A DNA stretch of 64,000 nt from Solea solea (taxonomy: Eukaryota; Chordata; Actinopteri; Pleuronectiformes; Soleidae): contig NC_081154.1 of assembly GCF_958295425.1 (NCBI RefSeq), positions 21,486,540 to 21,550,539 on the forward strand, written 5' to 3'. The position numbers and the translations under genes are program-made. Positions 41,000 to 54,400 of the stretch are shown piece after piece; positions within the stretch are counted from its first letter, which is position 1; every line of letters starts with the position of its first letter. The notes beneath the pieces were generated by a model. The model was not told where the DNA came from and made no database searches. It worked only from the letters and a program-made list of their open reading frames with translations.

Positions 41000-42592
41000 T
41001 CCGGCAGCACTTCGACTGAGATGGTCTACCAACCATACATTCATCTCCTTCTCTATCCTCTTTCACCCCTCTATCTCATTATCAAGTTCTTTCCCTAATA
41101 ACCTCTGCCCGCCCCACCTCCTGCCCCCTTGACCTTATCCGTTCTCATCTTCTTCAGTCAATTGCTTCTGATCTTCTTCCTTTCCTCACCCATCTCATTA
41201 ACACATCTCTATCATCTGGTTGTTTTCCGGACTCTCCTAAAGAGGCCAGAGTGACCCCCCTCCTTAAAAAACCCACCCTTGACCCGTCTGAAGTAAATAA
41301 CTACAGACCTGTCTCTCTTCTTCCTTTTCTTTCCAAAACTCTGGAGCCTGCTATATTTAATCAACTCTCCTCCTACCTTCACCGGAACAACCTTCTTGAT
41401 CCACTTCAGTCTGGTTTTAAAGCAGGTCACTCGACCGAAACTGCACTTCTTGCTGTCACTGAGCAACTCCACACTGCCAGGGCTGCCTCTCTGTCTTGTC
41501 AAACGCTCCTTTCTGCAGCGTTTGACACAGTTAACCACCAGATCCTTACTTCCTCTTGGTTCTGTTATTCACTCTCATGGTTTTTTACTATCACAGCTAC
41601 GCCGATGACACCCAACTCATTCTCTTTTTTCCCAGCTCTGAAACACATGTAGCAGAACGGATCGCCGCTTGTCTGACCGACATCTCTCAGTGGATGTCTG
41701 ACCATCACCTGAAACTCAATCTCGACAAGACTGAGTTTCTTTTTCTCCCAGGAAAGGGCTCTCCCACCACAGACCTGACCATCACCCTCGACAACTCTGT
41801 GGTAGATCCTTCTCATACCACAAGGAACCTGGGTGTGACACTTGATGACCATCTCTCCCTCACTGCCAACATTGCTCCAACAGCTCGATCTTGCAGATAC
41901 ATGTTGCACAACATCAGAAGGATACGGCCTCTTCTAACCCAGAAGGCGGCACAGGTTCTGGTACTGCAACTCCCTCCTGGCTGGTCTCCCTGCGTGTGCC
42001 ATACGACCTCTGCAACTCATCCAGAAGGCAGCAGCTCGACTGGTCTTCAACTTACCAAAATTCTCCCACACTACACTGCTCCTCCGCTCCCTTCACTGGC
42101 TTCCTGTAGCTGCTCGCATCCGCTTCAAAACTCTTATGCTTGCATTCCATGCTACAAACGGATCCGGTCCAGTTTACATCCAGGACATGATCAAAACCTA
42201 CACCCCACCCTGCCCACTCCGCTCTGCCTTGGCAAATCGGCTTGCTGCCCCCTCACTGAGTGGATTGCAGAAGAACTCGAGACTGTTCACTGTCCTGGCT
42301 CCCAAATGGTGGAACAAACTCCCCATCGACATCAGGACAGCAGAAAGCCTCCACTTCTTCCGCTGCCGACTAAATACACATTTCTTCTGACTCTACCTCG
42401 ACTAAGAAAACAACAACAAAAAATAAATAAATCACTTGCTTATACATCACATTTATGACTAGCACTTTATAGTTTGGCTTACTTGAAGCTCATACTTACT
42501 TCTAGCACTTGTTTGTACCCAGATGTTTAAATGCACTTATTGTAAGTCGCTTTGGATAAAAGTGTCTGCTAAATGACATGTAATGTAATGTA
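41000..42592 (+). mobile_element. LINE RT fragment (L2/CR1 group) with ATGTA-repeat tail
   Basis: RT motifs: ARVTPLLKKPTLDPSEVNNY, RPVSLLPFLSKTLEPAIF, GFKAGHSTETALLAV, then a deletion taking out the central palm, then YADDTQLILFFP, RNLGVTLDDHLSL and, in another frame, FHATNGSGPVYIQDM to RCRLNTHFF. The 3' end is TGTAAGTCGCTTTGGATAAA, AGTGTCTGCTAAATGAC and ATGTAATGTA repeats, the tail also used by SINEs nearby. Inserted in intron 3 of receptor copy 2, replacing exon 3b. Confidence 0.8.
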
Positions 42593-43014
42593 ATTCATGT
42601 CATGACTCTCTTCTCTTTTCTGGATCTAATATGGGCCTGATGAGATAAATGGATGAAAGTGAGACAAACAAACAGTTTTCTCCTGGAGTGTCTAAATTAA
42701 ATGACCACAGTAGGTCCACAAATAGGAGCTTTAATGGATCACTTTATACATGTTAATATGTGTTAGCATTTCTTTAACAGAAACTCATTTACACTATAAA
42801 ATACTTCTGTTGATTTTTTTTAGCATCAAATCACCACTGATTTGGTTGAGGGGTTGATTCCCGGCTCCATGAGTCTACCTCACATTACTGTGCCAGCGGT
42901 GTGTGAATGGGTATGAAAGATGTGTGATATAAAAAAAAATGTGCTCCACATAGATGCAATATGTAGATGTTTGAATTCATGTGAATGGTTTACTGATTAA
43001 CACTAGTTTCAAGC

Positions 43015-43175
43015 AAGGGTGGAGTGGCTCAGTGGTTAAGACCGGTACCATGTGTGCGAAAAACATCATGGTCACAAGTTCGACTCCACCCCTGGCTGAT
43101 TGTACTCAATTCCATTGTAAGGCGCTTTGGATGAAAGTGTATGCTAAATGACATGACATGACATGACATGTAATG
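43015..43175 (+). mobile_element. tRNA-derived SINE with LINE-type tail
   Basis: tRNA-like head (GTGGCTCAGTGGTTAAGAC; AAGTTCGACTCCACCC) joined to GTAAGGCGCTTTGGATGAAA and ATGACATGACATGTAATG, the tail of the LINE just upstream. A truncated relative lies at 62150-62275. Confidence 0.75.
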
Positions 43176-43231
43176 TAAAAGCAGCTTTGAGTGGTCATCA
43201 ACATTAGAAAAGTGCTAAATACTGACCAGCA

Positions 43232-44078
43232 GGGTGGGCTGGCCCTGTCAAAATCAAAAATGGATTTTGTTTAATAATTAAATGAATGTGTGTCTGAACA
43301 TGTCCAGTGATGTGTCTGGTGCTAGCCCCCGCTGATGTAATCAACGAAGTTTGAACCTTTGGCGGGTTTTTCTGAGCGATGTGAGTGAACTATGACATGT
43401 AATGTAATGAACTAAGCTATGGCCGCTACCTTCACACCACCTATCGATCCCGTTTCCGATCTCATTTGTGTGCCTTTTTCAAGGCACGAGTGAGAAGAAA
43501 GTGACGGTTTGCAGTGGCCGTGTAGCGGCCGGCAGGCAGCTCGAAGAAGGGCGGCACGGGCTCGGATCCAAGTCCTGCGGCAACGACGGATGAAAGCCTG
43601 GACAGACAGGCAAGTGCTCTCTCTCTCCAGAGCTGGGAACAGGGGCCATAGGCTTCTGTGCAACAGAAGCCACAGGCACATTTGAAAGGGGATGAGGCCC
43701 GTTGAAGAGGTGGTTAAGGTGTTGTGGGCATACTCGACCCACAGCAGTTGTTCGGACCAGGACGACTGGTGTTGAGACGTCATGCAGCGGAGGGTCTGAG
43801 AACCCTGGCGCAGCAGTAGCTGTGCTTGACACAGGGGGCGAAGGTTGGAGGGTTTAGCTGTATGACTGACCTCCTCCCTCACTGGTGAGCCCGACCTTTT
43901 ACTGGACACTGCCACCCCGAATACCTTGTGGAGCTTGGCAGCGAAGGCGTGGAAGGAGGAGCAGGCTGGTGTGTTGCTCCCACTCGGCCGTTCCCCACAG
44001 TTGAGCACGACCTGTCCCGTCCTGGGTGGGCCATCGGCTCAGGGTTGTGTGCTGGGTCATTGTCCGGCCAGATTGTAC
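43232..44078 (-). mobile_element. Ty3/Gypsy integrase relic
   Basis: Minus strand: LRCMTSQHQSSWSEQLLW, VEYAHNTLTTSSTGLIPF and SVQAFIRRCRRTWIRARAAL match the C-terminal part of a fish Ty3/Gypsy integrase (tail of the catalytic core and after). The left 200 bp (43232-43410) show nothing clear. Confidence 0.65.
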
Positions 44079-44747
44079 TGTAACAGGTCAGGTGAGGACC
44101 CAAATGCAGTACCCGGAGGCAGGCAGACAGTTGGCAATGACGTTTATTTAACACAGTTCAGCGATAGTTCAATGAAAACCCTGCAATGGGGAGCTGGGTT
44201 CACTGGAGATCTCTGGTTGTCTGAGGAGGACGGAGCGTGTCTGCTGTAAGCGGACGGGGAAGCAGACTGGTGTGTGATGCACAGGCACACACACAATAGT
44301 TTGTAGGATGAGCTGCGTACCGTGAAATGCAGAGGGAACTGAAAAACCAAGACAACAAGCCCACACAAGGGAGATGACAGGTCCAGTGCAGGGCTGTTCC
44401 GCCACAGGAACAAGCAGGTAGAAGTCAGGCAGGGAGCAGGCAGAATCTGTTGTCGGGGGAAAGAGGCAGAGTAGATCGGGGCAGAGACAGAGCAGACAGG
44501 TTGGGGACAGGCAGGGTCAGTACCGGGGAATCAATCGCTGGAGAGACTAGTACTGGCGACATAGAACAATCTGGCACTGAGTGAACTGGGAGGTGAGTTT
44601 ATATACAGGGTTGATTGGTGATCAGAGGCAGCTGAGTGCAACAGGTGGCGAGAGTTGGTCGAATGAGCAGGGAGTGGCTGGCAGGCATGTGAGAAGGAGG
44701 GCCTGGTGAGCTGAGGTGAATGAGGTGACAGATATAAGATCATGACA
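44079..44747 (-). mobile_element. LTR-like element related to that at 28252
   Basis: Starts TGTAACAGG, shares GAGGACCCAAATGCAG and a TTTATTTAAC stretch with the group, ends TCATGACA. I see no clear target duplication. The open frames inside are chance. Confidence 0.5.
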
Positions 44748-44789
44748 ATCAGTTTGTTTATAAAAGTGCTGGGAACAAGTATTAATCCG

Positions 44790-45837
44790 TTTGCAGTGTT
44801 GTAATGTAACAAAGTACAAATACTTTGTTACTGTACTTAAGTAGAATTTTCACATATATGTACTTTACTCCGTTATTTATATTTCTGACCACTTTTACTC
44901 CACTACATTTCCTAAATAAAATGTGTACTTTTACTCTGACACATTTCCCTTAACCATCTTCGTTACTCGTTACTACAAAATAAAAGTTGATTTGGTGCCT
45001 GTTTGTTGTCCTAGTTTTAGGCGGCACCAGTTGTTAGCCACTCAGCTGTTAGCCGTAGATTTTGGCTCCAAGTGGACTTAAAACACATCAACAGCTGACA
45101 CCCAGGCTCTGGTCTTCGGGTTTCTGGTCTCCTGTCTCCAGATTTCTGTTGTTCACTCTGGATGCTGGGTTTCAGCAATCAGCTGTTTCAGCTCTCAGCT
45201 GTCAGCTGAGTGGCTAACCGGTGAGCTAGCGAGCTCATGCAGATAAACCGCAGATTTCGTCTCCAAGTTGAATTAAAACACAGTTTGACGTCTAGAAGCT
45301 CCACAGACTCCAAAAGTTTCAAAAATACAAGCAGACAGAGAGGTTGAGAGAGCGAGAGAGAGCTTGTCACCATTCATGAGAGAAGGTTAATTTTAATGTT
45401 GTTTGACGTTGTTCGCCTGTACTTATTATTATGCTTTTCCAATCTAATCCAATCCAAATTTATTTATAAAGCACATTTAACTGGAGGCCAGTTTAGAGGC
45501 TCAGAGACAGTGGTGTTGGTATGAGTGGAGTGGTGGCACCAGGGCAGGGTAAAACAAAAAAAATGTCTGCATTTTAATCACTGTCCACCCGGCTGTGACC
45601 ATCACAAGTGGGGAAAAGGCTACAAAAGGCTTACAACTCAAAGTGCTTTCCATTCCACCCACACGCAGATGACCAGTGGCAGTAATAAATGCCTCAGTTC
45701 TTAATAAAAAAAAACGCGTGTGCGCTATCGTTGTTGCAGATCAACTGTCTCGTTGGTGTTAGTGCATATAGTGCATGATAGTTTTTTTTTTACTGAAGAT
45801 CTTGACTGAAACCCCACGGTACGCTACTGCATTTAAT
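44790..45837. repeat. Fish interspersed repeat, possibly hAT-type
   Basis: Begins CAGTGTTGTAATGTAAC followed by ACTTTGTTACTGTACTTAAG, a start I associate with non-autonomous hAT elements of fish. The right end was not found. Within it AGCTGTTAGCC/CAGCTGTCAGCTGAG words recur. No gene. Confidence 0.4.
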
Positions 45838-47764
45838 TCAATTCAATTCAATTTTATTTGTATAGCGCCAAATCATAACATACATTATCTCAAGGACTGT
45901 ACATAGACAACATCAAGGAGAGCAGAGAACCCCAACAGTTCACTCAATGAGCAAGCACTAGGCATCAGTGGAGAGAAAAAACTCCCTCTTAACAACTGTA
46001 TCAAGTTACAAGTTATACAGTCAATGATATCGACTTTTAATTATAGCACAATAATAATAGTGATGATATGTATGATATGGATAGCCTCGAAAACTGGATC
46101 TTGATCCTGCAACCTGCAAGATGAGAATACAGAGAGAGAGAGAAGGAAGGATGGAAGGAAAGACACAAACTAGGGAGAGAAAGAGACAAGGTTATTGACA
46201 TATAAAAAGTCATATTCATACCCTGAGTGTGAGAGAGTGAATGTGCGTGCACCACAGGAAAATCCCCCCAGCAGTCTAGGTCTATAGCAGCATAACTAAG
46301 AGCTGGTCCAGGTTTCCCTGAACCAGCTCTAACTATAAGCTTTATCAAAAAGTTAAGTTTTAAGTCTAACTTTAAATACAGAGAGAGGCTCCACCTCCCG
46401 AACTGTCATTGTAAGCTGGTTCCACGGGAGAGGAGCCTGGTAACTGAAGGCTCTGCCTCCCATTCTGCTCTTACAGACTCTGGGAACCACAAGTAAACCT
46501 GTATTTTGTGACCTAAGTGGTCTGTTAGGGTGATAAGGTAAGACTAGGTCTTTCAGGTATGAAGGGGCCTGACCGTTAAATGCTTTGTATGTGAGGAGGA
46601 GGATTTTAAATTGAATTCCAAACTGTATGGGGAGCCAGTGTAGAGAAGCTAACACTGGAGTTATATTGTCTCTCTTTCTAGTTCCTGTCAGAACTCGTGC
46701 TGCAGCATTTTGAATTAACTGAAGGGTTCTAACAGACTTGTTGGAACATCCTGATAATAAGGAGTTACAGTAATCTAACCTAGATGTAGCAAAAGCATTC
46801 ATTAGTTTTTCAGCATCCTGTAAGGATAGAATGTATCTAATTTTAATAGTGTTCCGCAGGTGGAAGAAGGCTGTTCTGGAAATTAGTTTTATGTGTGAAT
46901 CAAATGACATTTCCTGGTCAAAAGTAACTCCAAGGTTCCTCACAGTGGAACTGGAAGCCATGGTGATGTCATCTAAAGTGACAATGTGATCATAAAGTTT
47001 TTCTCTGAGGTGTTTAGGGCCAAGTATAATGACCTCAGTTTTTTCTGAGTTTAAAAGTAGAAAGTTACAGGTCATCCAGGACTTAATGTCTCTGAGACAT
47101 TCCTGGAGTTGAACAACCTGATTTATGTCATCCGGCCTCATTGATAAATATAGTTGTGTGTCATCTGCATAACCATGAAAGTGTATGCTGTGCTTCCTAA
47201 TAATGTTCCCTAGAGGAAGCATATATAAGGTAAACGGTATAGGCCCAAGCACTGAGCCTTGTGGAACTCCACAATTACTTTTGTTTGTAGTGAGGCTTTA
47301 TCATTAACATGAACAAACTGGAATCTATCAGATAAGTATGATTTAAACCAGCAGAGGGCAGCACCTGTGATCCCAAGAGTCTGCTCCAATCTCTGCAGTA
47401 GAATATTATGATCAATGGTGTGCATGGTATGATCAATCAAATGCAGCACTAAGATCTAACAGGACAAGTAAAGAAACTAGACCATTATCTGAAGCCAAGA
47501 GAAGATTGTTACTAACTTTAACTAGCGCTGTTTCTGTGCTATGGTTTAATCTAAAACCTGACTGAAAATCTTCAAACAGGCCATTAATGCGCAAATATTC
47601 ACATCATTGATTAGCAACTGCCTTTTCTAAGATTTTAGAAACAAAGGGAAGATTAGATATAGGTCGGTAATTAGCACCTGGTGCTTCTAAAGCTCTTGCG
47701 CTAAAAGATGAGTCAGTCCCAATATGAGGGAGAAGATGATCCATTTTTACTCTAATTGATGTCA
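45838..47764 (-). mobile_element. L2 LINE, 5'-truncated
   Basis: Tail AATTC repeats at 45838, L2 3' UTR, then the RT on the minus strand: 47252-46353 holds [25 protein letters not shown] to SVFKVRLKT; 47449-47210 the preceding part in another frame. The N-terminal part goes on to about 47764 (MDHLLPHIGTDSSF reversed). CATTTAA at 45834 and at 47763 suggests a target duplication. YADD is intact but the frame is broken. Confidence 0.85.
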
Positions 47765-47866
47765 TTTAAAGGTAGAAGTCAACAGTGCCCACAGTGTTTT
47801 CATACCTTCATGATCCTTAGTCCTGTCTGGCGAGTGTAGAGCAGAGGAATAATTTCTTGGTGCGCT

Positions 47867-49751
47867 TGGTAGGTCGTCATTCCAACCGCAGTCAGACTGT
47901 TCAATAATAAACTGTGTTAACTGCTGTTTTAACTACCTCTACCTAAAGTGCAATAGTCAAAATTCTGTGTAATAATTAGCAGCATAAGCCACTTTTGTAA
48001 ATACAATCTATATTTTCTGTACAGTATTCAGTTTCTCTACACATCTAAATACATAGTGTTGATGTGAAATGCACGAAACTTGGTACACACATTCCTTAGG
48101 TCGGGACGGTCAAAAAAGTCAGCGTAGCCTATGCTCTAAAACGAACAGGAAAGCCGCCATCTTGGATTGAAAGTACATTTTTCAATCCAAAAACAGCGCC
48201 CCCTGGTGACGGCAGACACTATGACGTCTGGTATTTGAATGAACTAGTCCTAGAGCTTTTGTGCAATCACCAGTGAGGTCACTGAACAAGTTGAGGAGCT
48301 GAAGTTATCAAACGTTTTTCAATATGTCACATGGTGTACGAGATAGGGGGCGCCAAAGTTGGCGTTCATTCACATTTTTCACAACAAAAGGCGAAACTCT
48401 TATAACCCCTAAAACTTGTGGGCCTGAGGAGCACGTTTAATGTACATGCACCACACTTGGTACACATGTTCCTTAGGTCGGGACGGTCAAAAAAGTTGGC
48501 GTAGCCTATGCTCTAAAACGAACAGGAAAGCTGCCATCTTGGATTGAAAGTAAATTTTTTGCTGATTTTGGCCATTTTGCACCAACGGTATTTGAACAAA
48601 CTTGTCCTACAACTTTCATGGGATCACCTTCAAACTTGGTGAGGTCACTGTGGACAAGTTGAGGATCCAAAGGTATCAAAATCTTTTCAATAAGTATCAC
48701 GGCGAATAAGAAGAAGGGCGGCAAAGTTGGCGAAAATCAAGATTCGCAACACACAACTCTTATAACTTTGCGATGGAAGGTCAGATCGTAACCAAACTTG
48801 TGACGATCGATGATGGGCCCTTGCTGAAGATGCCTATGCAAAAAATGTACATTTTGAAAACAGCGCCTCCTTGTGGTAACAGAAAATACAACAAATTCAC
48901 AATTTCGGTAATAACTTACAGAGTTCATCGTATCAAACTCAAAATTGGTGAAAACACATGGTAGATGATGCGTGCTGAATATGATAACAAATCGTTCAAT
49001 GGTGTTGCCATGGCAACACTGCAAAGGATTCACTCAACTGAGTGGTTCTTTCGTTCGTTTTCATGCAGTACCTTCCTTCGCCACATGATGGAGGCAGCTG
49101 CATACAAATCTATATGAAAATGTTCCCTGTCAAAATCAGCACCCCCTGGTGACGGCAGACGAAATTACATTTACAGTTTTTCATGCTGCTCTAACATCGA
49201 TTGTTGTATCCACTTTAAACTTGATATGTGAGACCTCAGACACGTCCTGAACATGTCTGTAAAGGATGACCTCCCAACAGGAAGTAGAACTCCCGAAACA
49301 GGAAGTAAAGTCTAACATTGTCCGATCTTCACGAAACTTAATATGCGACTCAAGGGACCGTCCTTGAACACATTTACGGACACACCTTTCACCCAACAGG
49401 AAGTCGGCCATTTTAAACAGGAAGAGCCCTCTAACTTAGCACAGGGACGCTGAAAATAGTCCAAGCTGAAAATAACTAGGACTGAAAATAACTAGTACCG
49501 CAAGCGGTAAATGAACGGGAGATGAGCTAGAGGACGGCGTGGGCGCACGGACACTCGCGAGCCCTCGAGCTCGAACCCGTTCATTACCGCTTGCGGTACT
49601 AGTTTTATTTTATTTTTATTTCATCTTATTTTAATATTTGTTTCTTTAGATAATCTCTGTTCTGTTCTGTCCTGTCCTTTGTAACATGTATGCTACTGCA
49701 TAAGTGAATTTCCCCGTTGTGGAATCAATAAAGTACAATCTAATCTAATCT
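47867..49751. mobile_element. Composite insertion in exon 3a of receptor copy 2
   Basis: Contains a ~380-bp tandem duplication (blocks at about 48069-48190 and 48447-48570 share CCTTAGGTCGGGACGGTC and AACGAACAGGAAAG), more diverged sequence to 49470, an inverted-repeat element (49491-49604), and a LINE 3' end (49605-49751: GTGAATTTCCCCGTTGTG, AATCAATAAAG, then TCTAATC repeats). No gene found in it. Confidence 0.6.
49491..49604. repeat. Inverted-repeat element with ACCGCAAGCGGT in each arm
   Basis: Arms ACTAGTACCGCAAGCGGT..ATGAACGGG (49491-49519) and its reverse complement (49576-49604), differing by one base gain, around a 56-bp GC-rich centre (GGGCGCACGG, CTCGCGAGCCCTCGAG). Could be a MITE or a stable hairpin. 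Confidence 0.75.
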
Positions 49752-49982
49752 ACACATACTTTGGTGTCCTGTAATTGTCTCAGTAAACCTTTTGCAGTAA
49801 AGCGGCCATAATCATGGTCTCCTCGCTGCAGCCCCACCCAAGTCCAGTTAAAGTACACCAGCAGCTGTGCAATGGCTTTCACTTGGGTTCAACAGAAAAA
49901 GACAATCAACTCACTCAGTTTCATATTACAGACATTAAAAAAACTTTCATAAATGAAAAGCAATATCTCGCAGTGCAGTGTG

Positions 49983-50017
<35 letters not shown>

Positions 50018-50095
50018 GTGTATATATACATATACACACATAAGACTTTTAAACCAGCAGAAAGACTTACAATGAAAAAGACATCACCAAACATC

Positions 50096-50528
50096 TGTAG
50101 TGTCTGAGAAAACACTGGACCAAAGAGCACGATTAAGAGTGTCCAAAAAAGGTTTTTATTTAAAGTAAAAAAACCCAAGCAGCAAACAAAGGTGTAAACT
50201 AACTGTGGGAGGGAGGTCCAGAAAAACCTCTGGCATAAGTAGCAGGCAAAAGTTTTAGGCAGCGCAAAACTGGCAGGACGAGAGCAGGACATGTGGCACG
50301 ACGATCTGACAGAGGGTGAATGAGAATGGGTTGTATTTGTAAGGGAGGCTGATGAGGATAATGAGGGCCAGGTGTGGAAGTGGGCGGGGAGACTCAGGTG
50401 AGTGGAATGAGGTTATTGCAGGGCCGACGTGATTGACAAGATCTGCAATGACAAGAGAGTTAGTGAGGGCAGATCAACACAGGGAAAAATAAACAAAAGA
50501 CAGTCCCGAAGCAGGTGACCTTGTGACA
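50096..50528 (-). mobile_element. Short LTR-like element, ACATC duplication
   Basis: TGTAGTGTC..TTGTGACA, 433 bp, flanked by ACATC (50091-50095 and 50529-50533). Gene 1 has the empty site near 13960. Minus-strand AATAAAAACC at about 50150 suggests orientation. Confidence 0.75.
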
Positions 50529-50664
50529 ACATCAATAACAAGGATTATAACATTAAAGGATTATTACCATGATTATTATAATGACCAAACCTGAAAAGAA
50601 CACTAACATAATATAAGAAAGAGGAAAACTTATATATTTAAATCAATTTCATAGTGTTTGAAGA

Positions 50665-51062
50665 GGTCTCTGACAGAACCAGGCTCAGAGATGTGTGGTC
50701 ATCTGCCTCGACCGGTTGGGGTGAAAGGAAAATGGGGGACAGCAGAGAGGTGGAGGACAGAAAGGGGAGGGGGGAGAGAGGACAAGCGGGAGATGAGGTA
50801 GAGACAGAAGAGAGAGAGAGACCAGGAGCAGATACACAACAACTGTATCAAGTTACAAGTTTATACAGTTAATGATATCGACTTTTTAATTATAGCACAA
50901 TAATAATGGTGATGATGTGGGTAGCCTCGAAAACTGGATCTTGGTCTCGCAACCTGCATGATGCGAATACAGAGAGAGAGAGAGGGAAGGAAGGAAATAC
51001 ACAAACTAGGGAGAGAAAGAGACAAGGTTAATGACATATAAAAAGTCATAATCAAATCGAGG
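50665..51062 (-). mobile_element. L2 3' UTR fragment
   Basis: Minus-strand L2 3' UTR (CTGCCTCGACCGGTTGGGG to CATATAAAAAGTCATAATC), truncated at both ends; replaces the region where exons 1 and 2 of receptor copy 2 should be. Confidence 0.8.
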
Positions 51063-51074
51063 TGTTTAGGGCCG

Positions 51075-51419
51075 AGTATAATATATATATACATGATGAT
51101 ATATATATATATATATATATATATATCTTGATATTTTTTCTGTGATGTAATTAGGGTTTCCCCCAAAGCATTATAGCATATTAAATAAAATCCAGAGGCA
51201 AACCCTTTAAAAAAATAAACAAACAGTCCGTTATAGGTTTAAGCCACATGCCAAATGTCAGAGGTCACTGAAATAAAAATGCTCCTTGAAAAAAATAAAA
51301 CAAATCTTTCCTGTATGACAATAATTTAAAGTAATTAATTCAATAATACAATACTGTTACAATTTTAACAGAAATAAAATCGGACTTAATAAAATTGAAA
51401 CAAACATGACTAATCTTAT
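51075..51419. other. (TA)n microsatellite and unassigned AT-rich sequence
   Basis: TA runs at about 51080-51127, then AT-rich DNA with no recognised feature. Confidence 0.5.
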
Positions 51420-54400
51420 CTGGTCCTTTGCCCAATGTAACCAGTGATGACATGTATAGCCGCATGTCATCATTCAATCGCTGGCTGTCGAGGTGGTGTC
51501 CAGAAAACAACATTGGGTTTTTAGATAACTGGCAAAACTTCTGGGGGAAACCTGGTCTCATGAAGAGAGACGGCGTCCATCCCACTTTGGATGGAGCAGC
51601 TCTCTTATCTAGCAGCTGAGGACATTTTATTAGAAACCCATGACAATCCAGAGTTGAGACCAGGACACAGAGTTGCAGTCTTTCATGCTTCTCTGTGCTT
51701 CTTTTCGAGCAGTCACCAATTAAAAACCCCATAGAGACTGTGTCTGTCCCTCGACCTGCTAAAGTAAAAACTAAAGTAAATAAAGTAAATAAATCAATAA
51801 CAAACAGAAGAGGAGTTAGACATTCTAACTTAATAAAGATTAATACTAACAATAAAATAGAGTCAAATAATACCACTTTTAAATGTGGACTATTAAATAT
51901 TAGGTCTCTAAAATAAATGAATCTCATTTCTGACAATTGTATTGATTTATTCTGTGTAACTGAAACTTGGTTTCATGAAGAAGATTACGTTAGTCTAAAT
52001 GAGTCAACTCCACCCACTCATGCTAATACCCATATTCCTAGAAGCTCAGGCCGAGGAGGTGTAGCAGCCATTTTTAATACTAGATTATTAATCAATCCCA
52101 AACCCAAACTAGGATATTCATCGTTTGAAAGCCTTATTCTTAATCTAGCTCATCCTAGTTGGAAATCACAGAAACCAATTATGATAGTCACAGTTTATCG
52201 TCTACCTGCACCTTATTCATAGTTCCTATCAGAGTTCTCTGAGTTCTTATCTGAGTTAGCGCTTATGACAGATAAAATCATAATTGTAGGGGATTTCAAC
52301 ATCCATGTAGATGTTGACCGTGATAGTCTTAGCTGCGCATTTAACTCGCTGTTGGAATTAATAGGTTTTATTCAACACATTAATAAACCAACTCATTGCC
52401 TTAATCACACTCTCGACCTTGTTTTAATTTATGGTATTGATATTGATAACTTAAACATAGTTCATCAAAACCCTCTCCTTACTGATCATTATTTACTCAC
52501 ATTTAATTGTACAATAATGAACTACAATAACATAAATAAGAAATACTGTCTGATAATAATATAAATACATTCAAAGAGACAGTGCAACCTTTATTTAACT
52601 CGGTGCCATATGTCAGTACATCTGAAGGTACCTTTTGTGATTTTACCCCCGCCCTCATAGATAACCTTGTTGATAGTACAGCAGCCTCACTGCGTACTAC
52701 ATTATATTGCGTTGCCCCTCTGAAAAAGAAAGTGGTGAATCAGATGAGACGAGCACCATGGTTTAACTCCAATACTCGTGCTCTTAAACAGACGTTACGT
52801 AGATTAGAAAGAAAATGGCGTTCCAATAACCTAGAGGAATTTTATATAGCCTGGAAAGATGGTTTTGTAGCTTACAAAAAAGCCCTACACAAAGCTAGAG
52901 TTGCCTATCATTCTTCTCTAATTGAAGAAAATAAGAACAATCATAGATTTCTTTTCAGCACTGTAGCCAGGCTGACACAGAGCCACAGCTCCACTGAACC
53001 ATCTATTCCTTTAACACTGAGCAGTGATGACTTTATCAACTTTTTTGTGAATAAAATAACATCAATTAGAGAAAAAATGGATCATCTCCTCCCTTATATT
53101 GGGACTGACTCATCTTTTAGCACAAGAGCTTTAGAAGCACCAGGTGCACATTTAGACAGGTCTCCCCTATAGATCTCCCTGAGTTAACATCATTAGTTTC
53201 ATCATCTAAGCCACCAAACTGTTTAAAGATGTCTTTCCTTTAATTAACAGCTCTATATTAACTCAAATTAATCTATCCTTATTAACTGGATATGTGCCCC
53301 AAACGTTTAAAATAGCAGTTATTAAACCCCTTCTCAAAAAAGCGACCCTTGACCCAGACATTTTAGCTAACTACCGACCTATATCTAATCTTCCCTTTGT
53401 TTCTAAAATCTTAGAAAAGGCAGTTGCTAATCAATGATGTGAATATTTGCGCATTAATGGCCTGTTTGAAGATTTTCAGTCAGGTTTTAGATTAAACCAT
53501 AGCACAGAAACAGCACTAGTTAAAGTTAGTAATGATCTTCTCCTGGCCTCAGATAATGGTCTAGTCTCTTTACTTGTCCTGTTAGATCTTAGTGCTGCAT
53601 TTGACACCATTGATCATAATATTCTACTGCAGAGATTGGAGCAGACCCTTGGTATCACAGGTGCTGCCCTCTGCTGGTTTAAATCATACTTATCTGATAG
53701 ATTCCAGTTTGTTCATGTTAATGATAAAGCCTCACTACAAACTAAAGTTAATTGTGGAGTTCCACAAGGCTCAGTGCTTGGGCCTATACTTTTTACCTTA
53801 TATATGCTTCCTCTAGGGAACATTATTAGAAATCACAACATACACTTTCATTGTTATGCAGGTGACACACAGCTATATTTATCAATGAGGCCGGATGAAA
53901 TAAATCAGGTTGTTCAACTCCAGGAATGTCTCAGAGACATTAAGTCCTGGATGACCTGTAACTTTCTACTTTTAAACTCAGAAAAAATTGAGGTCATTAT
54001 ACTCGGCCCTAAACACCTCAGAGAAAAACTCTCTGATCACATTGTCACTTTAGATGACATCACCCTGGCTTCCAGTTCCACTGTGAGGAACCTTGGAGTT
54101 ACTTTTGACTAGGAAATGTCATTTGATTCACACATAAAACTAATTTCCAGAACAGCCTTCTTCCACCTGCGGAACATTATGAAAATTAGAAACATTCTGT
54201 CTTTACAGGATGCTGAAAAACTAGTTCATGCTTTTGTTACATATAGATTAGATTACTGTAACTCCTTATTATCAGGATGTTCCAACAAGTCTGTTAGAAC
54301 CCTTCAGTTAATTCAAAATGCTCCAGCACGAGTTCTGACAGGAACTAGAAAGAGAGACCATATAACTCCATTGTTAGCTTCTCTACACTGGCTCCCTGTA

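Larger units (their letters stand above)
24880..50664 (-). pseudogene. V2R-type receptor copy 2, fragmented pseudogene
   Basis: Minus strand. Pieces matched to genes 1 and 3: 3' flank 24880-25340; last exon 25341-25384, 28196-28251, 28740-28805, 37794-37854 and 38213-38560; exon 5 38766-38651 (116 nt instead of 124, so a frameshift, and a Cys changed to Ser in CCFDSVPC); exon 4 39682-39479 (204 nt, in-frame losses); exon 3a 49882-49752 and 47866-47806; intron parts 42593-43014, 43176-43231, 47765-47805, 49883-50095 and 50529-50664. About 190 bp covering the 5' end and splice acceptor of the last exon is deleted. Exons 1, 2 and 3b are absent. It cannot encode a receptor. It records at least seven insertions. 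Confidence 0.88.
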
